Below are positions 33,873 to 57,310 of a DNA stretch of 64,000 bases, piece by piece; the stretch's first letter is position 1; each line of letters begins with the position of its first letter. Under the pieces are notes generated by a model. It made no database searches. It was not told the DNA's origin and saw only the letters and a program-made list of their open reading frames with translations. The DNA comes from Syngnathus acus (lineage: Eukaryota > Chordata > Actinopteri > Syngnathiformes > Syngnathidae), in the NCBI RefSeq assembly GCF_901709675.1, contig NC_051094.1, forward strand, positions 9,914,501 through 9,978,500, read 5' to 3'. The translations under genes were made by a program, and so were the position numbers.

Positions 33873-34683
33873 CTGTATCGGAGAACAGAAAAGGAACAAG
33901 TTTATCTAAAATTGCTTGACTACGCTCACATTCAGATCACATGTACGTAGGATAAACGCTAAGTGAGGAAGCATCATGACACTGACGAGACATTCTACAA
34001 CATTGTCACAACATGGAGCAGCCTTGTTTCCCTAACTTGCTCTCCACATTTCAAACGGATGTGAGCACTTGAGTCAGCGGAAACAAGGAATGTCGGTGCC
34101 TTGGCAGCAGAGGGAGGCGCGGTTAGACAAGACGAGCACAGAGGAACGCACGGTTCACTCTTACCTCAGCAGTGTCGACAGCGGCTGTTAACAGGCGGCT
34201 CTCACCGAGGAGTTAAAAGAGAAATGCTACCTGATTTGTTATTTGTCTTCATCACAACTCAAACCACAAGACCAAGCAGTTGTCTTGCAATTGTGAGGAA
34301 AGTGTCAATTCAGTGTCTGTGACTGAAGTGACACATTGATTATGACAGAACAAAGTTGGCTTACAACTTAAAGCTCAGGTCCATTTAATGTATCCACTCA
34401 AACAGATGCTCTTGTCATAAAAACAAAAAAACAGTGGGTTGGCGATATTGGTCCACTGTGATGTCTTAAAGCAATAACGAGACATGATGAGACAGGCGAA
34501 AAAGCCGAAATCTTAGCATTTATACAATAAATAGACTCCGGTCTTTGTATGTCCCTTTACAATTTACATATATCACATTTATACATTCCCTCCAGAGCAC
34601 TAATGAGTCATGACAGATATGATGCAGTTACATATGACACACTCAGAAATTAGGTTTACAGACAAAAGCAAGGAACTGAACTC

Positions 34684-34689
34684 TTTATT
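34684..34689 (-). terminator. aak1: Candidate poly(A) signal for aak1 short isoform
   Basis: TTTATT on plus reads AATAAA on minus, 0.7 kb after the short-form stop at 35396 and before the long terminal exon. This fits a choice between intronic polyadenylation and splicing to 33872. Confidence 0.5.
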
Positions 34690-35395
34690 TTGTTAGTTTT
34701 CTGAACAAGAGCAAATTTGGTGTATTTGGTGGAGTGACAGTTTGAGACCTTGCGGCCTATGAAAACGGGGGAGAGCTTGAGGTGGATATCAGTTCTAAGC
34801 ATCAAACAGGAGCACATGTGAACAACTGAGCGGAGAGTTGTCTTTTCTCTTAGTTTGACAAGGACATGAAGACTATCTTTAAAGAAATGCACATCATCAT
34901 GTCAGTGTCATTATTCTATTACTTTGGCCTTTCTATCTTAACTCATTCTATACCGTTGGACATATATTTTTGTTTTTGAAGAATATGTATGTTTGTGTAT
35001 TCCGGGTGTTTGTTTTTCCAGTTAGGAGGCTTCGACTGGTTTCAAATAAAGCTTCAACCCTCAATCAACACACACAGGCAAGGGGAAAGCAAAGCAACCA
35101 TCATAGAGCAGTTCAACACGAAATGAAGTAGACCACCATGGCCGCACATTAAATGAGCGATTATGGGGGAAAGCATGAGGAGGGCCATGGTGTCGCCAGG
35201 TTAGTGGCAGAAGATATGCTTAAGCATTGATGGGTGCAGAGCAGAGCTTTATGGAAACAGCCTATCGGGGTTTAGGTGAACAAGTCTATGCCGAGTCCTC
35301 TCTTTCACTTTATAAGATGCTACATTTTCAACCTTTCTGACCCTCCTCCCCTGTCCTAACGTTAAGGTTGCACACTTCCCCCTTGACCTCTCCCA

Positions 35396-45404
<10,009 letters not shown>

Positions 45405-46100
45405 TCCCACCAGGTGTTATCCAAAGCGACAATTCTGGATACAAGTGTATAAAAGCACAAAAGAAAGTATGTCGTTAGTTTTGATCAGTCTGTCGATGGA
45501 AGCGCTGCTTGCAAATGAGGTAATTGTCTTTGACTGAATGACAGCGGCTAGCTGAATGCTAGCTGACGAACTGGACTTCAAAGTATACAAAAAAGCAAGG
45601 CAGCGTTTTCAGGCTAACACATGATCGCAACAGAATGCAGGATCAGACCTTGTTTTAAGAAGTGGATCAGCGTCAAGAAGTGGAAATACTGTGAACTCCG
45701 AAGACTGCTGGGTGACTGCACTGCCGGAGGAACGGTTCTGAGCGCACCTATGCGGCTAAGCTAACGAGCTAGGTGCGATGACAGCTGCATACGGCAGCCA
45801 GGTAGCTCCGTCCGTACAACCCAAAGCGGTTTATCACACATGCCCGCGATAAGCGTCTAATCGAAAATATCACATTACACTAAAATAATTAAACTCTCTC
45901 TCTTTTTTTTTTTTTTTTTAAATCGCCAGCAAATATCCTTCCTCGGCCAGTCAGTGCTGCATAAATCTGGCGATTTTGATCAAATAACTTATTAACAAAG
46001 CTAACGGAGCTACAAACAAGAGCTGGCTGGAAGAGTTGGCGTCATTTCTCTCACTATGATTGGGCAATGACAGCGATGATTCCCGACCCCTTTTGTCTCA
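45405..46100 (-). promoter_or_regulatory. aak1: aak1 5' UTR and promoter region (inferred)
   Basis: Upstream of the aak1 start codon the sequence is richer in CpG than its surroundings, especially 45700-45860. A CCAAT-type ATTGG is present near 46059 (minus-strand CCAAT). No TATA box stands out. The transcription start was not determined. Confidence 0.5.
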
Positions 46101-49100
46101 GCCCCGCCCATAACCAGAACCAATGTATGACTGTCCCTTTCAAAATAAAAGTAATTTAAAAAGGTGTTGAGATTCACCACGTATTGTTTTAATTTGAATT
46201 AAAATTAGTCAATGTTGTGGGTGCGTATATGTGACAGTTATGAAATTGCAGGATATCCTAATGTTTGCCCCAAAATCACTTTTGTGATGCAATTTATCTT
46301 TACTACTTTATTTGTTCAGTTGTAAGGAGTAATGTGACCCTTACTCCTCTAGAGGTCACCATTCACCGACTAAAACCAACTTCAAAAGTTGTATTGATCC
46401 ATCAATCCATCTATTCACTATATTTTGTTAACATGCAGGATATGGCTCTCATAAGTGTATAAGTCACCTCCCCATTTTATTCAATAAATGACATGCTCAT
46501 TCTGCGATAGTCAAATATTTACAATAGCAACTGTAAGACATTAAAATGGTGAGATAATTTTCTGCAGGATCATCTAATGTCTTTATTTTGGTAAGGTTTC
46601 AAACCGTTCTTTATTTACAACGTTTTTGGCTCAGCTAATTCCTTCACAGTGATGCACACTCAATTTTAAATGTGGTGACACTTTTGTTTAAACAATTGTG
46701 GCGTTAAGTTACAATAATATTCCAGTGACAAATGACGATACACATTTTTTATACATACTATAATCTACAATGTCTCGTCTCTCTGTTGAAACATTAACAA
46801 AAGGTAAACACACGGTTCTCGTTTAGTGTGGTCGCCTGAGAATATAATCATCTGTACAATTTTATATGTTCAGCAGATGATGTCGGAAGTCAGGCGGGGT
46901 TAAGAAAGTCACTATTATGAATGCACTGTACTGATGGTTTCTATGAACAGAATTGACTCACAGTTCCGGTCTCATCGAAGATCAAAGTATTACTTGGGTA
47001 TCAAACAATATTTGTGAGTCTGTGTGGTATTCAACCCACATAAATTAAATGGCCACCGACATTTCTCAAACCCCTCCCATGGGAAAATGCATTTGTCTTT
47101 TTTCCCGTTTGCTCACACAATCATAAAATTGTCAAGTTTTGAATTAGTACTTTGCTTTTAGAAGTTGCCATTTGGTCTGCAGTATTCTTTGTTTGTAAAT
47201 AATCCTTCCAATGATTCATGGTCTTCTAAATAGAACTGACAATTAACAATGGCAATTCACGACTCAACGTCTGTTATGTTTTCAGTTTGCCTGTTTCAAT
47301 TATACAAAATAAAGATGAATAGCAAAAGCCTCCTCTCTACTTCATGGCGCCACCCATGATATTGTTTGTGGTCTTCATCACTCTTTTAACACAGTCCTTA
47401 TTTGGTAAAGTATTGCATCCTCTACAAACACCTTCCCCAAGGAGAAACTTTTATAGAGCCTTTTAGTGTTTCCATTTGAGATCCGCAATAAAAGCCATCA
47501 TCGTACTGATTTAGATGTGGGCTCATACTGTAGTAACAATCATCTCAGTATGTGGTGTGTGTACCTTAACTTGGAGTCCACCAAAACAATTTGTGCTGAA
47601 TTAGACAGACGGACGGACAGACAGACAGACAGTATTTATCCCATGAGGGATATTGGGTAAATTATGTTATAATGCATATACTGTACCTGCAGGCATGCTG
47701 CACATATAAAGCCTGGCGTGCCAAAGAAAAACCATACTTGATTTTTAGTAGGAATTAAATTTTATATATTTATCGATATTATATTTTTAAGTAATTGCTA
47801 GAGTGGTACAGTCGAACTCCATTGTGTCTAGGGCAATTTTTTTAGTCAACATGACAGGTTGAGTGAGTGGCTCGGAGGTGTCATACATAGTGATGGCTGT
47901 CTGCCTCTTAGTTTGCTAACTAAAAATCTTTAAATGCTTTTTGGACCTTTATGGCGCTTTCTTTCCTGCGACTGTCTGTCTAGGCTTTCTTTCTCCCTTC
48001 ATTGCAAACAACAGTGCATACAATTGAGAGCAGATTTCCCTTTTGGATCTGAAGTTTGGCCGTGACACTTGCAAGCTTCTTGTAAAGCCTCATTGCTTGC
48101 CAGTTGCCTACAAAAATTAATTTTGCCTTCATTTCACTCTTGATGTTCTTCCTCGGTAAACCACATAATCTGAAGTTCTTAGTGTCAAGGTGATGAAAAA
48201 AAATAATAAAACCAATAAAAGCTAAGCCGGTCTTCATAGTACTTTGTGGAAAGGTGACGACCTGGGCCAAGTAATAAAGTATTTTTGGCAGATCTACACA
48301 GTCTGCCTATTTAGACAATGATGACACCGCAGACCCCGAGACATGAGATTTGCATTCTGTGTTAGACCTGTTTGTGTATTTGTGTGCCCGTGTGTTCACC
48401 TGCTACATTCAAGCAACACATATTTGCATGTGGGAAGTGAGGATTTATCGCATCGTCACAAGTGTGATATAATAGGTATCTGCCCCGTCTGCATCAGATG
48501 AGGCACCAGAATTAGTCGTCTCATTGTTCACCATCATTCAATGTCGACAAATAGATCAGCCGCCGCTGCTAATCAATGTTTTTGCAGAAAGTGAAACCAA
48601 ACTTATGTCTGGGTTTCCTAATTCCTCTACACTACACTCAGTAAAGCGTTGCTTTGTACACCTGGTGGAGTTATGCGAGAGCAAAATGCATCTTTCTCCA
48701 AACTGTTCCCATAAAATAAAATGTACAACATTTCTTGGTGAGATCATGTGGTTTGGACCTCACGACTGTAAGTATAAACATATAATTTCTGAAGAATTAT
48801 TTTTAAAAAATATGATAAATTCATTTGAATTATTCCCAGAAAGGGTGTTTACCCAGACCTGCTATTTTTTCCTATCAATTTTATCCTGCACAAATACATC
48901 ATTGGCTCAGTCTGAACAAGATCAACAAAAATGAGTCTGTACATAGCATGGAAAGATTTTTAATTATTTTCGCTTTTATCTGGCTTTGGAGAAAAGATCT
49001 TTGTATTAGACTTAGGTTATTAAGAGATACAAAAAGTAAGAAGAGTATGGACAGCATGAATCTTCAGTCAAGATTTTCTTTGAGCTATTTTTTTTTACCT

Positions 49101-49580
49101 ATTCCCATTCAGTCTTTTTTCTTCATTAATTGTTTTACTGAATGTATGCTGTTCATAAGTGTGCTGTTTTTGACTACTTTTGCACCTGTTATTTGCATAG
49201 ATGATGCATTTGTGATTTTTTTTCTTTTTTTTTTTTGCCTGCACCTGTCATTCATTTTTTACTCCATTTCTGCCAATTATTTCTTTGAAACTGTGACTAT
49301 AATACAGAGTGTTTCGAATGTAATCAGATCAGATGCCTACCTAACATTATTTGTGCATCTGCAATTTGAGGTTACTCTAACAGGAGGCTCTGTCAAAAGT
49401 GTGATAAGAGATACAGTAAGATGATGTGAATGAAAGCAAACATTAAAGTAGCTTTTTTACGCATCAGCAGTGTTTCCTCGCTTTGAGTTTTCAAGATAAA
49501 ATAGAAAAGCAAATGATCATTGAGACAAATATTCACATTCAATATTTACATTTATAAATAATAATTTAGCGTCACTGATA
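46100..49580. other. Non-genic sequence with no recognisable gene
   Basis: I see no splice-bounded exon with family resemblance. There is a (GACA/GACG)n tract at 47604-47632. A 199-codon open frame at 48825-49424 is T-rich, yielding runs of Phe and Leu, and has no motif I recognise. Confidence 0.5.
47604..47632. repeat. (GACA)n-type microsatellite
   Basis: Tetranucleotide units GACA/GACG repeat about seven times. Confidence 0.9.
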
Positions 49581-49589
49581 ATGTACCTT

Positions 49590-49740
49590 ACTTTGACGCG
49601 GGCATGAATTTGAGAGTGAATGTTACTGATTGGTGACCAGTTCAGGGTATGGTCAAACTTTTTCCCAAAGTCAGCAAAAATAGTCAACCCTGAACAGGAT
49701 AAGCAGTATTGAACATGGATAATCAATAATAATCAATTTA
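49590..49740 (-). repeat. Diverged copy of a fish dispersed repeat (minus)
   Basis: On the minus strand it reads TATCCTGTTCAGGGTTGAC and CATACCCTGAACTGGTCACC, matching the CACCCTGAACTGGTTGCCAG segment of the copy at 50130-50430. Confidence 0.6.
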
Positions 49741-49779
49741 ACAATTTAGTCTTGAATTAAACTATCTGCATTTTACTGA

Positions 49780-49905
49780 CTGCAGGGGAAGCTGGCTTGA
49801 ATCAAGCACAGTAAGAAGATACAACTTTGCACACAACTGTCTTAGCCAAGATTCAAACCACAGGCCATAAATCTGTAAAGCGACAGTATGAACAAGTGTA
49901 ACACA
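49780..49905 (+). repeat. Diverged copy of the same repeat, 3' part
   Basis: The stretch parallels the end of the family consensus: 'TTGCACACAACTG', 'GCCAAGATTCAAACCACAGG' and 'GCGACAGTATGAACAAGTG' correspond to the usual GCAAACTCCACACAGG, GGGATTCGAACCC and GCGACAGTGCTAACCAC. Confidence 0.5.
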
Positions 49906-50129
49906 GTCCTGGTCACGCTACTATTCCAATCATTTTAACAGTTGATAATAGATGGATGGATCTATCCCTGATTTATCCACCCCTAAGGCTTTTTCATTAC
50001 TTGATGGTGGACTAGTTTGTTTTTATGACGTCTGTTTTTGTGGATGTAGTTGGTATTTTGTAGCCTAGGCCTAAAGTTGACTCTGGCATCCATTGTTCCC
50101 AGGCGGGTTTTCAGGTTATTTCCATCAGA

Positions 50130-50430
50130 AAGACAAATAACGTCCATCTATTTTCTGAACTGCTTGTCCTCACGGGGGTCGCGGGTGTGCCGTAGCTTAT
50201 GCCAGCTGACTTCGGGCAGTAGGCGGGGGACACCCTGAACTGGTTGCCAGCCAATCGCTGGGCACTCATAGATGAACAACCATCACACCTACGGGCAATT
50301 TGGAGTTGACAATCGGCCTACCATGCATGTTTTTGGGATGTGGGAGGAAACCGGAGTGCCCAAAGAAAACCCATGCAGGCACGGGGAGAACGTGCAAACT
50401 CCATGCAGAAAGGCCTCAACCCAGGGTACA
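50130..50430 (+). repeat. Well-preserved dispersed fish repeat
   Basis: It runs from TCCATCTATTTTCTGAACTG through CACCCTGAACTGGTTGCCAG, CACACCTACGGGCAATTTGG, CATGCATGTTTTTGGGATGT, GGGAGGAAACCGGAGTGCCC and GAACGTGCAAACTCCATGCA. This is one of the commonest teleost repeats. Class assignment is not attempted. It is in the gene-poor interval and less decayed than its neighbours. Confidence 0.85.
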
Positions 50431-53400
50431 GCCTGGACTGTACTTGGTCTTGACTCTTAAATTGGTCTCAAGCATGAAAATCCTCTTGCTTATCATTCCA
50501 TTCGAAATGGTACTTTCCCAGTGTAGAACAACAAATTGACTCATTTAAGTTGTTGACTGTGAGAATTAGTCTAGTGGTGTGTCACTGGGTGACAACAGCA
50601 CCGAAACAGTTCTCTCACTATTCCATTTGCCAATGTAATCAAGACTGTAATCATGCCAATTATAGTGAGAGAAGAAACAGCTTTTTGGTACTTTTTGGCC
50701 AGTATGTCATTGCTGATAACAACATTGCGGTGAGATCAGATCCATTAATGTGACGTAAGCTCCAATCATTTCTCTCAGCCCCTCTCCAGAGGCTGGTTCA
50801 AACCTTGTTTCATGGTTCTCAGGTCAAAGGTCATCAATGTGTCTCGTAAATGATATTAACGCATGTAATGCACACCTTAAATTACTATTCATATCATATC
50901 ATCTTGGAGATTTGATTAATATATTAGATGAAATGTTGCAGCTGTAAAACAGCCATATGATGTACGATTTATCTAAGCCAACAAAGAAAAAGTCCACCGC
51001 GGTTTAAGAGTCAAAACGGATCTTAAGAAAATCAAACAAAGATAGCACATCAAGACATCTGCATTTAGTTACAGTTTCATAAGACTTTCTTTCATCCCCC
51101 TGTCTTTCAGATAATTACATGTACATGTTTTAATCAATTAATAACTTATTTTAGCAAGTTGCCTGTAGTATATTGAAACAAAGAAAACAATATATTGATT
51201 CTGAACAGATGGGCGTAGAAAGTAAAGCTTAAAATCAAGGGCTTTCTTTGCATAAAAAATGAGCTTGTAATAAATTGATAACTTTTTTTAAATTAGTTGG
51301 TGCATAAGAAATTGACTTTAGTGCCAACGGGAGAACTGCAGTCAGATTATGTGTCATTGAGCTCTTTTAATGAGAAAGAAAGGTTCAGTCACTTTAATTA
51401 GGTGCATTTTTTGTTGTTGTAACATGATGTCAGTAATGTCAAACTCAAAAATGAGAGGATACAGTGTATTGACTAGGTTGAAAAGTATTTTCAAATCATT
51501 ATCTGTTTTATTTACTTTTTAAAAATTGTTCGTTATAGAATTACGAGAAATACTTTTGAGGCCTGGAAAATGGATAGCTTTTCCTGGCTGTCACTTTTAA
51601 GTGTAAATGTCATATTTTTGTGAAACAACTTAAATCAAAGATGAAAGTTATTGTAGCTAGAAAAAAAAAACATTAAGATGTTGTCACTGTACAAGTACAG
51701 CACCTAGCTGTATGATTTGGTTAGGCCAAAATGTGTTTTTCATTCGTCCCAGCGGAAGGCCAGCATGAGGTCCTGAGAACAAGGCTGGAATGTCAGTATG
51801 TCACTTTACAAGCAAATGCAAACTAGACTAAAAAAACAAAAAAAAAAAAAACAACTTAAAAATAAATCTGTGAGGAATTCAAATAAACAATATACTTTAG
51901 GGTTTCACAGGAAGCTCCATCTTGGTGATTGGGATTATATACCTTACGTCTCAAGGGATTCTCATTGTCCTCATCATTCTTATTGGTTCGAACTCACAAC
52001 TCTCATTCCTTGTCATTGAGGAGTGTGTAGCCGCGAATCGTGCATGTGAAAGATATTAATCATTGTAGTGAATAGAAACTAAACTGGCATTTTCAAGCTA
52101 ATAATTTACTCATATACGATCAAACTCCCCAGTGCCTGTTATTGCTTAGATTGCTAATAATAGCACTTCCATAAATCCAATTCCAGTTGCAGTCATTATG
52201 CACTAAACACAAAAGAAAACATTTTGTGCTGTGGTCTCATAACACAAGTGTTGCCTTATAAATCCATATTCACCGGTCGTGTTAAGACTATTTGCTGTAC
52301 TCCGCCAATAGCTTGCTTGTTAATCACCATCAAATGATACATTTGTTATATTTTTCAACTGGTCCAATTTGATCCGTTTATCGCTTGTGGTCTATCGTGA
52401 TGTCCAATCAGCAGATGGATGAACTTATACCGATTCCTTTTAGAAACACGTGGGCCGGCAACAAGGTGAAAAGCAGGTCTATCTGATGAGGAATGAGAGG
52501 AATCTGATCATCTGATGTAATGTGTCTGGATTTACACACGGCGCCTGGGTTAGGCGGTACACATACTGAGTGTGCAAGTCACTAAGAGGACAAACAATAT
52601 AGTGTTGGCAAGAAAAGCCTTTTTCTCAGACCACACACTAACATCTGCACCAAAGCTATTATTTCTCTTTCGAACGTGACAAACTTTTCTGCCGCTTTAG
52701 TTAATATATGAGCTGGTGCTCAAGTATCTTGAGTGCTTTTAAGTAAAATTAGTCTTCATAATGCGTGGGTGATGACGGCTATAATTGTTTAATGAAAATA
52801 AATCCTTCAAGCAGAGTCTTAGTAATGAGACATTTATAATTCAAATAAAGCACCGTATTTCTCCATTACTTGAGATGTTATGGTGAGTCGTTATGAGTGA
52901 TCAGCTCTTTGTTGTAATGCACTAGTATAAATAATTACTTAAGACTTTTAGGTAATAGCAAGCTTTTATAAAGAAGAGATGCCAGGGGCAAAAATGATGC
53001 CTTGCTCAAGGGTATTACCGTAGCAGTCACATGCCACCCCTAATTAAAGCTGCATGCATTTGGTCTTTTTTTTCCTAAAGTGTACCATCACGAGCAATTT
53101 TTTTTGTGGTCACGCTGCGTTGCAAGATGTCAGTGAGCAACACAACTGACTGACCGTATCAGACAGCGAATAGAAGGAAGATTAACTGTCTGACCTAAAT
53201 AAAGCTCTCCTTTTGTATCGAACTGTCCTACCAGCATCAACGATCCAGCAAACGTCAGGTAGGATAAGGGAATGCTGGAAAGCACCAAACAAACTGCAGC
53301 CATAGAAACAAATACTCACAAAGGAACCATGATCTTTCTCCCCGATAAGAGAATTCCATCAACAACATTCTAAAAAAAAACAACTGTAGTGTGAGATTGA

Positions 53401-56040
53401 ACAAGCAAGGCATAAGAACAAACACACATGCACATTGATTACAATTTATAAATGTACAGAGGTTAATGTTCAATATATTAGAAACACACTTCATCCCAAA
53501 TAATATATTAAAACATTATATTCACCAGAGATTAATAAAGATATTAATATGTGCTGATCGCCACGGAGGTGCTTTGCTAGTCGAAGTTGACCGTAACAAG
53601 TTTTGCTCAGACCGACCAATCAGAGGATGGAAGAACGCTGACATAATCGAGGATGTTCATACATTACTTCATTGTGGTCTAAAAACAATAGGGACAAGAT
53701 GGAGTTCCCTTTTCAGCATCATTATCTTTTTAACACATGATAGAAAAGTGTCAATTGAGGTAGTACAGCACTTAGTTGTCACATGTATCACAAGACTTGT
53801 TTAGCTTTGCTTTACATAAGAGCAGTGATCACAATTTCTATGTGTTATTTTTTGCATTGGTTACATTGCATCACGCAGTGTACTGTACAAGCACTGCCTG
53901 GAGCACATTGCCCCCGGCCGGCTTGCTGCGCACAGGCTCAGAATTAAGAGAATTATTGTATCAATAACATGTAATTCCATTAGCAATGTGTCCCATGTGA
54001 GTTGGCTGTAATGTGACCTGTGCACTCCTGGCTCAGATAAGTACTGTGACCTTGTCGACGCTACGCATTAAACTGGCTCAACTCACTCTTTCTCCTTGTA
54101 AATCTATACAGGGTAGATTTCTACATTTGCAAAATATTGTCTTCTGATGTCCAGCTGTGGTAATACAGATGTAAGCTCTTTTGACATTTCTGAAAAAATA
54201 AATACATAAACTAACAAGACAAATATCTTGAGAATAACAAGACATGTGTCTTTTTTAGTCCACTTGATGCAGTTTGTTTTGCCCCCCCCACCCCTCCCTC
54301 GCCCCGAGCGATGAGATATCTCGGTATTCCGGGCTGGTGCTGGACTGGCCTGGCAAACACAAGGCCATAGTTGTTCTATTTTCAGCAAGAGAGCTTGTCA
54401 TCATTAGGAACAAAGTTCCGTGGCAGACAGAAGGAAGTCGATGGGAGATGCTATCACAGAGCGTGCAGTCTGTCCGCCCGCCGTCTCAATGCGGAGGCTT
54501 AAACGCCATACCTATCTTCTCCGCTCAAGCTTATCCCACTCCACCCGCACATTCTAACATTTGCAAAATCTGCCCTCAGTCTCTCCATTGCAATCAGACC
54601 ATAAACCGGCCCCTCAAGATTCTTGCCAACATGCAGGTAAACAGGTCATCAGAATGCAAGCGCTAGAAGTGTGTCTGGTTGCCAATCTTAGTCTGCAGGA
54701 GAGGTTGTCAAGGGACTTGCGTGCAGAGTAGGAATTTAGCACAAAGGAAGGCAGATGCCCCAATCTCCCCACCCCAATGGCCTCATGAGCCTCTTATCTC
54801 TTCAGCCACTTGAGATCGACTCAAGAGCCCTGAGTGAGAACTCGTGTCTGGAGCTTTCACACACGGTTTTTATTCCAATTATGATTCATTATTCAACAAA
54901 GAATAAGTTTGTTGTACATTATGCAACACAATTTCCTAGAATTCCCTTTCCATCTTTCCTTTCAATCAGTACGCTATGCCTGGCGGCAAAGGGGGGCTGA
55001 CCACTTCCGCAAAGAATTAATGTCAACACCTCATTAATGTTCAGTGCCAGTGGCAAAGGAAGCGTTGTCAACGACGCCATCTGAGTCTTAACGTGACACA
55101 AATAGAGCCAAGAAGCTTGAATTGTGAATCACAGTGAAGATCTATTCAACATCCAAACCAGAACATAAATCAACTGTGACACAAACAAGCTGTTTAAGAT
55201 GTCAGAATGTTTTTTTTTTTTTCCACATTCATGACCTCAAAAAGACAGATTTTTTTTTCTTTATGCAGCCACTATCCACACCTTGAGCCACCTCACTTAA
55301 TATGTTTTCACGGTATTTTCAACACAGCTGCAGGCATATTACGGTTGAGTCTAGGTCAGCTATTAAGAATAAATTGAAGTGCGTGTGATGTCTAAAAAAG
55401 ATCTGTGAGTGTGTGTGTCTTTGTGTGAGCACAAGTGGGTAGAGCCAGCTCAGTGTGTTATGTAGGTGTATGCTTGTTTTGTGTCTTTTATCACGTGGAT
55501 CTCCACGTACTAATTGTGCTGGTACGTGCCCTGGTTACAAATGGTTTGTCCCTGCGCTCAATCAACAGGACTGCATGAAAAACAACTTTGACTCCTGCAA
55601 TGACATAAATGGCTTGAATAAATGACTTGTTGAGTTGCAGTGAGTGCACTCGCTGTGGATGGCGGGCACTCATACAAAGCCTTCCCTTGAAACAGACTGA
55701 CTGAATTATTGCTTACACATGACAAGTAGGAGGATTTGATTGCCACGATTCGACGTCTGAAGATGAGGGCGGCTTTAAAGATATACTCGGAGGCTTTCCA
55801 GGGGTTCTATACACAAGTCAGTCTCGTTCCCCTGATGGATTAAAGGAGGAATTTCATGCAGTTGGAAACAACATCTTGGCTACCGCGATAAAACAAATTT
55901 TGATGTTGCTCTCAGTCATTATTTGAAGCCCAAAGTTGAGTCAAAATGGAGGCCGCATGTTGCACTGAACTATAAAATTGAAAACGAATCTAAAACTCGT
56001 GCACAGGCGAGTCGCATTGCAATTCCTCCCATGAGACACG
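50431..56040. other. Non-genic sequence, nothing recognised
   Basis: This 5.6-kb stretch is AT-rich and shows no coding exon of a known family. Short homopolymers (for example 51838-51851 A, 55210-55222 T) and a weak inverted pair CTCTCACTAT/ATAGTGAGAG near 50612 and 50665 are the only local structure. Confidence 0.45.
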
Positions 56041-56044
56041 AATC

Positions 56045-56800
56045 AGCCAATCAAGTCATTTTATGATCCAGTGAGTGTAGGTCTGAGACAAGCAAGTTAT
56101 CAAGGGAGAAGTTAAAGGAAGAAAGTTCAGCGTGCGCAATATTGTGCTTCCAAACAGGAAACCCGCATAGAAAAATTAATTTAAGCTGCTTACTTGGTAG
56201 TATTAGTTCAGATTTGTTTATTTTCAAAATAGTTTGTAAATGTCAAGAAAAAAATGCAGCAGGTCAAAATGCTAACATGCTCTTTGATTGTTCAATATTT
56301 ACTGTATTTAATTCCTTTTTTTGGATTTTGCATTCTTGTACAAAATTTATTTCAAACGCAAATGTCATTGAATACGTTTTCTGATCAGTTCTATAAAATG
56401 CATACAGCTATTTGCATACATTATACTACCAAGTGCCAATCAAATCATTTATGAATCCAGTGAGCAGGCAAGCTGCGAGAAAACACATCGAAGAGAAAGT
56501 TCAGTGTCAACATATAATGTTGTGCTTTAACACAAGAAAAAAACGACTTTAAGCTGTTTTGTCGGTAATGATACTTAAGATTGTTTGCATCCAAAATAGC
56601 TTGAAAATGTCAAGAAATAATGAAGCAGAACAAACTGGTCACACTGTCTTTGTTTTTGCTTTCGTTGTTTTTGCTTTCGTTGTTTTTTTTATTTTTCAAT
56701 CTATTTAAGATACCCTCTTTAAAACGTTACTTTAAAAAATATCCAGCAATAAAAAAATATGAAGTCCTTCTCGATCAGTGTGAATAATAACTGATGGAAT
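56045..56800 (+). repeat. Diverged direct duplication, period about 390 bp
   Basis: The sequence from about 56045 to 56400 is repeated from about 56433 to 56800 with many substitutions. Matching landmarks, in order, are CCAATCAAGTCATTTTATGA / CCAATCAAATCATTTATGAA, GAAAGTTCAG, AATATTGTGCTT / TAATGTTGTGCTT, TTTAAGCTG, AAAATAG(T/C)TTG, AAATGTCAAGAAA and GATCAGT. It is either a local tandem duplication or two insertions of one element. Confidence 0.75.
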
Positions 56801-57179
56801 ATACTACATACATTAAATATAATACATAATGAAAATATAAATAGAATATGCCTTCATACTAAATATACTAGAAAGTTGTATCTCTCTCTCTGACATTTTG
56901 CTGAAACAAGGTCCCGCATATTCCTGTCATCTTTAATATATGAGCAAATGTGCCTTTGTTATAAAAGCTGTATTATCATCTCATCATATCACACATCACA
57001 AAAGAAATGACAGGTGCATCATGCTCCCATATTGTTCTCAGAAAATATTGAGCTCTTATTTTAGACTTGGAGGAAATACAATTTAACTTAATTTTTAACA
57101 AATTTATGAGACGACCCGTGATAAAAATTCCCCAAATATTTCTAGAACAAAAAAAAACAATTGTTTCGCTTTAAACAGA

Positions 57180-57310
57180 AAAAACAAAGTACCTGACGAA
57201 AACCCTTCACAAACACAGGGAAAAAATGCAAACGCCACAGAGGAAGGGCAAAACCCAGATTTGTACCCACAACCTCATGACTCTAAAGCTGATGAGTTAA
57301 CTAGTCTCTG
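57180..57310 (+). repeat. Diverged copy of the 50130 repeat family, 3' part
   Basis: GACGAAAACCCTTCACAAAC, AAAAAATGCAAACGCCACAG and GATTTGTACCCACAACCTC follow the family order (GAGAAAACCCACGCAGGC, ATGCAAACTCCACACAGG, GGGATTCGAACCC). The copy is truncated at its 5' side. Confidence 0.6.

Noticed and set aside
33510-33950. 146-codon plus-strand open frame
   Set aside because: It is antisense to the aak1 long terminal exon, which has the family motifs and matching splice phase.
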